From positions 62,001-126,000 of the forward strand of contig NZ_NCVK01000059.1 of the NCBI RefSeq assembly GCF_002096845.1: 64,000 bases of DNA. Reading direction: 5' to 3'. How positions within the stretch are numbered: position 1 is the stretch's first letter; each line of letters begins with the position of its first letter. Of the stretch, positions 58,252 to 64,000 are shown piece after piece. Source of the stretch: Streptococcus mitis (GTDB lineage Bacteria > Bacillota > Bacilli > Lactobacillales > Streptococcaceae). Below the pieces are notes generated by a model. The model was given only the letters and a program-made list of their open reading frames with translations, did not search any database and had not been told where the DNA came from. The translations under genes and the position numbers were made by a program.

Positions 58252-60294
58252 ATGAGAAAATTTAACAGCCATTCGATTCCGATTCGGCTTAATTTATTGT
58301 TTTCAATCGTCATTTTACTCTTTATGACCATTATTGGTCGTTTGTTGTATATGCAGGTTTTGAACAAGGATTTTTACGAAAAAAAGCTAGCCTCAGCTAG
58401 TCAGACCAAGGTCACAACCAGTTCTGCTCGTGGGGAAATCTATGATGCTAGTGGAAAACCTTTGGTAGAAAATACGTTAAAGCAGGTTGTTTCCTTTACG
58501 CGTAGCAATAAAATGACGGCTACAGACTTAAAAGAAATAGCTAAAAAGTTACTGACTTATGTGAGTATTAGCTCGCCAAATTTGACAGAACGCCAGCTGG
58601 CTGATTACTATTTGGCTGATCCTGAAATCTATAAAAAAACAGTGGAAGCTCTCCCGAGTGAGAAACGATTGGATTCAGATGGCAATCGCCTATCCGAATC
58701 AGAACTGTATAACAATGCGGTCGATAGTGTCCCAACAAGTCAACTAAACTATACAGAGGATGAAAAGAAAGAAATCTATCTTTTTAGTCAGTTAAATGCT
58801 GTTGGAAACTTTGCGACAGGAACCATTGCGACAGATCCTCTAAATGATTCTCAGGTGGCTGTTATTGCCTCTATTTCAAAGGAGATGCCTGGCATTAGTA
58901 TTTCTACTTCTTGGGATCGAAAGATTTTGGAAACTTCCCTTTCTTCTATAGTAGGGAGTGTATCCAGTGAAAAAGCTGGTCTCCCAGCGGAAGAAGCAGA
59001 ATCCTATCTTAAAAAAGGCTATTCTCTAAATGACCGTGTTGGAACCTCCTATTTGGAAAAGCAATATGAAGAGACCTTACAAGGAAAACGCTCGGTAAAA
59101 GAAATCCATCTGGATAAATATGGCAATATGGAAAGCGTGGACACAATTGAGGAAGGTAGTAAGGGAAACAATATCAAACTGACCATTGATTTGGCCTTCC
59201 AAGATAGCGTGGATGCTTTGCTGAAAAGTTATTTCAATTCCGAGCTAGGAAATGGTGGAGCCAAGTATTCTGAGGGTGTGTATGCAGTCGCCCTTAACCC
59301 CAAAACAGGTGCTGTTTTGTCTATGTCAGGACTCAAACATGACCTGAAAACGGGAGAGTTGACGCCTGATTCCTTGGGAACGGTAACCAATGTCTTTGTC
59401 CCAGGTTCGGTTGTTAAGGCCGCTACCATCAGCTCAGGTTGGGAAAATGGTGTTTTATCAGGAAACCAAACCTTAACAGATCAGCCTATTGTTTTCCAAG
59501 GTTCAGCTCCAATTTATTCTTGGTATAAATTGGCATATGGATCTTTTCCTATTACAGCTGTGGAAGCCTTGGAGTATTCATCCAATGCTTACGTGGTTCA
59601 AACCGCTCTTGGAATCATGGGCCAGACCTATCAACCCAATATGTTTGTCGGCACCAGCAATCTAGAGTCTGCTATGGGGAAATTGCGTTCAACCTTTGGT
59701 GAATATGGTTTGGGTTCTGCGACTGGGATTGACCTACCAGATGAATCTACTGGATTGGTTCCCAAAGAGTATAACTTTGCCAATTTCATTACTAATGCTT
59801 TTGGCCAGTTTGATAACTACACACCGATGCAATTAGCCCAGTACGTTGCAACTATTGCTAACAATGGTGTTCGTCTAGCTCCACATATTGTCGAGGGAAT
59901 ATACGACAACAATGATAAGGGTGGCCTTGGGGAATTAATCCAAGCAATAGATACCAAGGAAATCAACAAGGTCAATATTTCTGAATCAGATATGGCAATC
60001 TTGCACCAAGGATTTTACCAAGTATCGCATGGAACTAGTCCCCTTACGACAGGACGGGCGTTTTCAGATGGCGCCACTGTTTCTATCAGTGGTAAGACCG
60101 GTACAGGTGAAAGCTATGTAGCTGGTGGTCAAGAAGCTAATAATACCAATGCCGTGGCCTATGCTCCAACAGAAAATCCTCAAATTGCAGTTGCAGTAGT
60201 CTTTCCTCATAATACCAATTTAACCAAAAATGTTGGGCCAGCAATTGCTCGCGACATTATCAATTTATATAACCAACACCATCCAATGAATTAG
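58252..60294 (+). CDS. pbp2b: Penicillin-binding protein 2B (transpeptidase)
   Basis: A 680-residue class B PBP (685 if the ATG at 58237 is used). A cytoplasmic tail and one membrane helix ([22 protein letters not shown]) anchor it; the extracellular part has the dimerisation and transpeptidase domains with active-site SVVK (about Ser386), SSN (about 443-445) and KTG (SGKTGTGES). It crosslinks peripheral peptidoglycan. Residues near the active site match changes known from low-affinity alleles: [25 protein letters not shown] and ESAMGKL, against the recalled R6 APINSWYTQAY, AVQALEYSSNTYMV and ESAMEKL. recR follows in the same operon. Confidence 0.95.
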   Translation: MRKFNSHSIPIRLNLLFSIVILLFMTIIGRLLYMQVLNKDFYEKKLASASQTKVTTSSARGEIYDASGKPLVENTLKQVVSFTRSNKMTATDLKEIAKKLLTYVSISSPNLTERQLADYYLADPEIYKKTVEALPSEKRLDSDGNRLSESELYNNAVDSVPTSQLNYTEDEKKEIYLFSQLNAVGNFATGTIATDPLNDSQVAVIASISKEMPGISISTSWDRKILETSLSSIVGSVSSEKAGLPAEEAESYLKKGYSLNDRVGTSYLEKQYEETLQGKRSVKEIHLDKYGNMESVDTIEEGSKGNNIKLTIDLAFQDSVDALLKSYFNSELGNGGAKYSEGVYAVALNPKTGAVLSMSGLKHDLKTGELTPDSLGTVTNVFVPGSVVKAATISSGWENGVLSGNQTLTDQPIVFQGSAPIYSWYKLAYGSFPITAVEALEYSSNAYVVQTALGIMGQTYQPNMFVGTSNLESAMGKLRSTFGEYGLGSATGIDLPDESTGLVPKEYNFANFITNAFGQFDNYTPMQLAQYVATIANNGVRLAPHIVEGIYDNNDKGGLGELIQAIDTKEINKVNISESDMAILHQGFYQVSHGTSPLTTGRAFSDGATVSISGKTGTGESYVAGGQEANNTNAVAYAPTENPQIAVAVVFPHNTNLTKNVGPAIARDIINLYNQHHPMN

Positions 60295-60304
60295 AAAGGA
60301 AGCC

Positions 60305-60901
60305 ATGCTTTATCCAACACCTATTGCTAAGTTGATTGACAGTTATTCCAAACTTCCTGGTATTGGGATTAAGACAGCAACTCGACTGGCCTTTTATACT
60401 ATTGGAATGCCGGATGACGACGTCAATGAATTTGCAAAAAATCTTCTTGCAGCCAAGCGAGAATTGACCTATTGCTCTATTTGTGGACGATTAACAGATG
60501 AAGACCCGTGCTCTATCTGTACCGATCCTAGCCGTGATCAGTCTACGATTCTGGTCCTGGAGGATAGCCGCGATGTCGCTGCCATGGAAAATATTCAGGA
60601 ATACCACGGACTTTACCATGTCCTGCATGGTCTCATTTCTCCCATGAATGGCATTAGTCCAGATGATATCAATCTCAAGAGCCTCATGACTCGTCTGATG
60701 GATAGTGAGGTTTCAGAAGTAATCGTAGCAACTAATGCCACAGCAGATGGGGAAGCGACTTCCATGTATCTTTCACGTTTGCTCAAGCCAGCTGGGATCA
60801 AGGTTACGCGCCTGGCACGAGGCCTCGCTGTGGGAGCAGATATCGAGTATGCGGATGAAGTTACACTCTTACGAGCCATTGAAAATCGAACAGAGTTGTA
60901 A
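60305..60901 (+). CDS. recR: Recombination mediator RecR
   Basis: 198 residues, normal length. HhH motif ([16 protein letters not shown]), C4 zinc finger ([16 protein letters not shown]) and Toprim domain ([10 protein letters not shown]) in order. It acts with RecO/RecF to load RecA. AAAGGAAGCC precedes the ATG 10 bp after pbp2b. Confidence 0.97.
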   Translation: MLYPTPIAKLIDSYSKLPGIGIKTATRLAFYTIGMPDDDVNEFAKNLLAAKRELTYCSICGRLTDEDPCSICTDPSRDQSTILVLEDSRDVAAMENIQEYHGLYHVLHGLISPMNGISPDDINLKSLMTRLMDSEVSEVIVATNATADGEATSMYLSRLLKPAGIKVTRLARGLAVGADIEYADEVTLLRAIENRTEL

Positions 60902-60947
60902 GTGTAGACAAATTTACGAACTCCATTCATTTATAAAAAAATCAAGG

Positions 60948-60980
60948 AGGCTGAAAATCGTTCATATCGGCCTCTTTTTG
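60948..60980 (+). terminator. Terminator after recR
   Basis: GAGGC/GCCTC arms around an 18-nt loop followed by TTTTT. Confidence 0.7.
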
Positions 60981-61011
60981 TATAGTGTGATGAGTAGGAG
61001 CAGGTTCAAGT

Positions 61012-61039
61012 TTCAAAAAAGAAGCAAATATGATATACT
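61012..61039 (+). promoter_or_regulatory. ddl-murF promoter
   Basis: TTTCAA, a 16-bp spacer and TATACT preceded by TGA, about 38 bp before the ddl start. Confidence 0.55.
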
Positions 61040-61076
61040 AAAGAGCGAGTATTCTAGTAGAATTAGGACAAGTAAT

Positions 61077-62120
61077 ATGAAACAAACGATTATTCTTTTA
61101 TATGGTGGACGGAGTGCGGAACGCGAAGTCTCTGTCCTTTCAGCGGAAAGTATCATGCGTGCGGTTAACTACGATCGTTTCACAGTCAAGACTTTCTTCA
61201 TCAGCCAGTCAGGTGACTTTATCAAAACGCAGGAATTTAGCCAGATTCCGGGGCAAGAAGACCGTCTCATGACTAATGCGACCATTGATTGGGATAAGCA
61301 AGTTGCACCAAGTGCCATCTACGAAGAAGGGGCAGTTGTCTTTCCAGTCCTTCACGGTCCGATGGGAGAAGATGGCTCTGTTCAAGGATTCTTAGAAGTT
61401 TTGAAAATGCCCTACGTTGGTTGCAACATCTTGTCATCAAGCCTTGCCATGGATAAAATCACTACTAAGCGTGTGTTGGAATCTGCTGGCATTGCCCAAG
61501 TTCCTTATGTGGCCATCGTTGAAGGCGATGATGTGACTGCTAAAATCGCTGAAGTGGAAGAAAAATTGACTTATCCAGTCTTCACTAAGCCGTCAAACAT
61601 GGGTTCTAGTGTCGGTATTTCTAAATCTGAAAATCAAGAAGAACTCCGCCAAGCTTTGGAACTTGCCTTCCAATATGACAGCCGTGTCTTGGTTGAGCAA
61701 GGAGTGAATGCTCGTGAAATCGAGGTTGGTCTACTGGGCAACTACGATGTCAAAAGCACCCTACCAGGAGAAGTAGTCAAGGATGTTGCCTTCTACGACT
61801 ACGATGCCAAGTATATTGACAACAAGATTACCATGGATATCCCAGCTAAAATCAGTGATGATGTGGTAGCTGTCATGCGTCGAAATGCGGAAACAGCCTT
61901 CCGTGCCATTGGTGGCCTCGGTCTCTCTCGTTGCGATTTCTTCTATACAGATAAGGGAGAGATATTCCTAAACGAGCTTAATACCATGCCAGGTTTCACC
62001 CAGTGGTCTATGTACCCACTACTTTGGGACAATATGGGAATCAGCTACCCAGACCTAATCGAGCGATTGGTTGACCTTGCCAAGGAAAGTTTTGACAAGC
62101 GCGAAGCGCATTTGCTATAA
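61077..62120 (+). CDS. ddl: D-alanine-D-alanine ligase
   Basis: A 347-residue ATP-grasp enzyme making the D-Ala-D-Ala dipeptide for peptidoglycan. N-terminal [20 protein letters not shown]-binding [12 protein letters not shown], and metal/active-site [16 protein letters not shown]. The ATG at 61077 gives family length with AGGACA upstream; the much longer frame runs back into recR. It precedes murF, its pathway partner. Confidence 0.96.
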   Translation: MKQTIILLYGGRSAEREVSVLSAESIMRAVNYDRFTVKTFFISQSGDFIKTQEFSQIPGQEDRLMTNATIDWDKQVAPSAIYEEGAVVFPVLHGPMGEDGSVQGFLEVLKMPYVGCNILSSSLAMDKITTKRVLESAGIAQVPYVAIVEGDDVTAKIAEVEEKLTYPVFTKPSNMGSSVGISKSENQEELRQALELAFQYDSRVLVEQGVNAREIEVGLLGNYDVKSTLPGEVVKDVAFYDYDAKYIDNKITMDIPAKISDDVVAVMRRNAETAFRAIGGLGLSRCDFFYTDKGEIFLNELNTMPGFTQWSMYPLLWDNMGISYPDLIERLVDLAKESFDKREAHLL

Positions 62121-62132
62121 AAATGAAAGAGA

Positions 62133-62192
62133 GGGTAGAAGCCAGAACTATCACTGCCAGGTGATTAGAGTTCTGGGACTTCAACCCTTTTT
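62133..62192 (+). terminator. Hairpin between ddl and murF
   Basis: GGGTAGAAG-CCAGAACT pairs with AGTTCTGG-GACTTCAACCC, followed by TTTTT. It should reduce read-through from ddl to murF. Confidence 0.8.
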
Positions 62193-62204
62193 AAAGGAGT
62201 AGAA

Positions 62205-63578
62205 ATGAAATTAACAATTCATGAAGTGGCCCAAGTTGTAGGAGCCAAAAATGATGTCAGCATCTTTGAGGACATCCAGTTAGAAAAGGCTGAGTTTGAT
62301 AGTCGTTTGATTGGGGCAGGGGATTTATTTGTGCCCCTCAAAGGTGCGCGTGATGGTCATGGCTTTATCGAAACAGCCTTTGAAAATGGTGCAGCAGTAA
62401 CCTTGTCTGAGAAAGAGATTGCAAATCATCCTTATATTTTAGTAGATGATGTTTTGACTGCCTTTCAATCCCTAGCTGCCTATTATCTTGAAAAAACAGC
62501 TGTTGATGTCTTTGCGGTCACAGGTTCAAATGGTAAGACAACGACCAAGGATATGTTAGCTCACTTGCTATCAACAACCTACAAAGCCTACAAAACACAA
62601 GGCAACTATAATAACGAGATTGGCCTTCCCTACACAGTTCTCCATATGCCTGAAGGGACAGAAAAGTTGGTTTTGGAGATGGGACAGGATCACTTGGGAG
62701 ATATTCATCTCTTGTCTGAATTGGCTCATCCAAAAACAGCCATCGTGACCTTGGTTGGAGAGGCTCATTTGGCCTTTTTCAAAGATCGTTCTGAAATTGC
62801 TAAAGGAAAAATGCAAATTGCAGATGGTATGGCATCAGGTTCTTTGCTTTTGGCACCGGCTGACTCTATTGTAGAGGACTACTTGCCAGCTGATAAAAAG
62901 ATGGTTCGTTTTGGGCAAGGAGCAGAGCTGGAAATCACAGACTTGATTGAGCGCAAGGACAGTCTGACCTTTAAGGCTAATTTCTTGGAACAAGCCCTCG
63001 ATTTGCCAGTGACTGGTAAGTACAATGCCACTAATGCCATGATTGCGTCTTATGTTGCCCTACAAGAAGGGGTTTCAGAGGAGCAAATTCATAAGGCTTT
63101 CCAAAACCTTGAATTGACGCGTAACCGTACCGAATGGAAGAAAGCAGCCAATGGAGCAGATATCTTATCAGATGTTTACAATGCCAATCCAACTGCTATG
63201 AAGCTGATTTTAGAGACTTTCTCTGCCATTCCAGCCAACGAAGGTGGCAAGAAAATCGCTGTCTTGGCGGACATGAAGGAACTTGGTGACCAGTCTATTC
63301 AACTCCATAACCAGATGATTTTGAGCCTCTCGCCAGATGTGCTTGATACCGTGATTTTCTATGGAGAAGATATTGCTGAATTAGCCCAATTGGCTAGTCA
63401 AATGTTCCCAATTGGCCACGTTTACTACTTCAAGAAAACAGAAGACCAAGACCAATTTGAAGACCTAGTCAAGCAGGTTAAGGAAAGCCTCAGTGCCAAT
63501 GATCAAATCTTGCTAAAAGGCTCTAACTCTATGAATCTAGCCAAGTTGGTAGAAAGTTTAGAAACTGAAGGCAAGTAA
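62205..63578 (+). CDS. murF: UDP-N-acetylmuramoyl-tripeptide-D-alanyl-D-alanine ligase
   Basis: A 457-residue Mur ligase adding D-Ala-D-Ala to UDP-MurNAc-tripeptide. ATP P-loop TGSNGKTTTKDM (near residue 108), carbamylated-Lys region MGQDHLGDI and C-terminal domain VLADMKELGDQS. AAAGGAG precedes the ATG, partly within the upstream terminator tail. Confidence 0.96.
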   Translation: MKLTIHEVAQVVGAKNDVSIFEDIQLEKAEFDSRLIGAGDLFVPLKGARDGHGFIETAFENGAAVTLSEKEIANHPYILVDDVLTAFQSLAAYYLEKTAVDVFAVTGSNGKTTTKDMLAHLLSTTYKAYKTQGNYNNEIGLPYTVLHMPEGTEKLVLEMGQDHLGDIHLLSELAHPKTAIVTLVGEAHLAFFKDRSEIAKGKMQIADGMASGSLLLAPADSIVEDYLPADKKMVRFGQGAELEITDLIERKDSLTFKANFLEQALDLPVTGKYNATNAMIASYVALQEGVSEEQIHKAFQNLELTRNRTEWKKAANGADILSDVYNANPTAMKLILETFSAIPANEGGKKIAVLADMKELGDQSIQLHNQMILSLSPDVLDTVIFYGEDIAELAQLASQMFPIGHVYYFKKTEDQDQFEDLVKQVKESLSANDQILLKGSNSMNLAKLVESLETEGK

Positions 63579-63629
63579 TTTTGTCAAACATTTACGTATT
63601 TTTAAATCCATTTTTGACAAATAGCATGG

Positions 63630-63635
63630 TATAAT
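63630..63635 (+). promoter_or_regulatory. Extended -10 promoter of the last gene
   Basis: TGG-TATAAT; the nearby TTGACA (63614-63619) is only 10 bp upstream, too close to act as its -35 box. Confidence 0.45.
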
Positions 63636-63672
63636 AATATGCAGGAAAATTTTGAATCATGAGGAAGACTAG

Positions 63673-64000
63673 ATGAATTTATGGGATATTTTCTTTACGA
63701 CCCAAGCAACAGAACCACCCAAATTTGACCTTTTTTGGTACGTGAGTATATTTACACTATTAGCCTTGACCTTTTATACAGCCTATCGTTATCGTGAAAA
63801 GAAGGTTTACCAACGATTTTTCCAAATCTTGCAGGCCGTTCAGTTAATCCTTCTTTATGGTTGGTATGGGGTCAATCATATGCCACTGTCAGAAAGTTTA
63901 CCCTTTTATCATTGCCGTATGGCTATGTTTGTGGTGCTCTTGCTTCCTGGTCAGTCTAAATATAGGCAGTATTTTGCATTACTAGGAACATTTGGGACAT
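63673..64000 (+). CDS. TIGR02206/YwaF-like integral membrane protein, 3' end beyond the window
   Basis: 109 codons are visible, starting MNLWDIFFTTQATEPPKFDLFW. At least three hydrophobic segments (FWYVSIFTLLALTFYTAY; FFQILQAVQLILLYGWYGV; RMAMFVVLLLPG) and the ESLPFYHCRMAMF block match the TIGR02206 family (B. subtilis YwaF-like), function unknown. GAGGAAG precedes the ATG. Confidence 0.75.
   Translation, partial: MNLWDIFFTTQATEPPKFDLFWYVSIFTLLALTFYTAYRYREKKVYQRFFQILQAVQLILLYGWYGVNHMPLSESLPFYHCRMAMFVVLLLPGQSKYRQYFALLGTFGT

Overview
The window is chromosomal DNA of a mitis-group Streptococcus: S. pneumoniae or a very close relative (S. pseudopneumoniae, S. mitis). The evidence is the pneumococcal-type gene order (aqpZ; nrdR-dnaB-dnaI-der-secA-aroG-aroG-acpS-alr-recG; the nan locus; pbp2b-recR-ddl-murF), four BOX elements, two copies of a small terminator-like MITE, and proteins very close to the pneumococcal versions I recall. 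No lytA, capsule or rRNA marker is present, so species cannot be settled here.

Region by region. 1-950: the end of an integrated mobile element (tyrosine integrase) abutting the 3' end of tRNA-Lys(CTT). 950-2500: 6S RNA and rarA. 2.6-4.2 kb: small-gene accessory patch with a gene split by a BOX element and a hicAB toxin-antitoxin pair under a palindromic operator. 4.5-10.1 kb: housekeeping run (DUF3013, M50-like protein, Nudix, prmA, rsmE, pepF). 10.1-12.8 kb: MITE, a SnoaL-like gene divergent from an HxlR regulator, a DUF2785 gene with an in-frame stop, and aqpZ. 12.8-15.5 kb: the queC-queD-queE-queF preQ1 operon behind a preQ1-I-type riboswitch with terminator and antiterminator. 15.5-17.9 kb: trxA, DUF4649, a MarR regulator with paired operator-like sites, lrgAB.

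17.9-24.1 kb holds the most unusual feature. Between an ABC exporter and a two-gene ABC system lies an AT-rich insert made of a Xer-like tyrosine recombinase, an ATP-grasp (D-Ala-D-Ala-ligase-like) gene and, convergent and overlapping with it, a 766-residue STAND-like P-loop/helical-repeat protein. A perfectly conserved 28-bp sequence sits, in opposite orientations, directly upstream of the start codons of the last two genes. This has the geometry of a 3.3-kb invertible cassette with its own recombinase. A shared operator is the competing explanation.

24.1-39.8 kb is core: ABC transporter and YtrA-type GntR, nrdR, dnaB, dnaI, nitroreductase, der, secA, two tandem DAHP synthases, acpS, alr, recG. 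40-58 kb is a sialic-acid and host-glycan region: acetylesterase, an LPXTG surface protein with two serine-protease domains, a secreted NanA-like sialidase lacking lectin domain and anchor, decayed IS30 and IS200 copies, then nanE-satABC-nanQ-DUF624-nanA-nanK and the RpiR regulator. Three promoters here share one architecture: a TGAAA-N4-TTTCA-like palindrome about 55-56 bp upstream of the -35 box, plus a cre-like site. A RelBE module lies between two identical copies of the nanK/nanR bidirectional terminator. 58.2-64 kb: pbp2b (with substitutions typical of low-affinity, mosaic alleles), recR, ddl, murF and the start of a membrane-protein gene.
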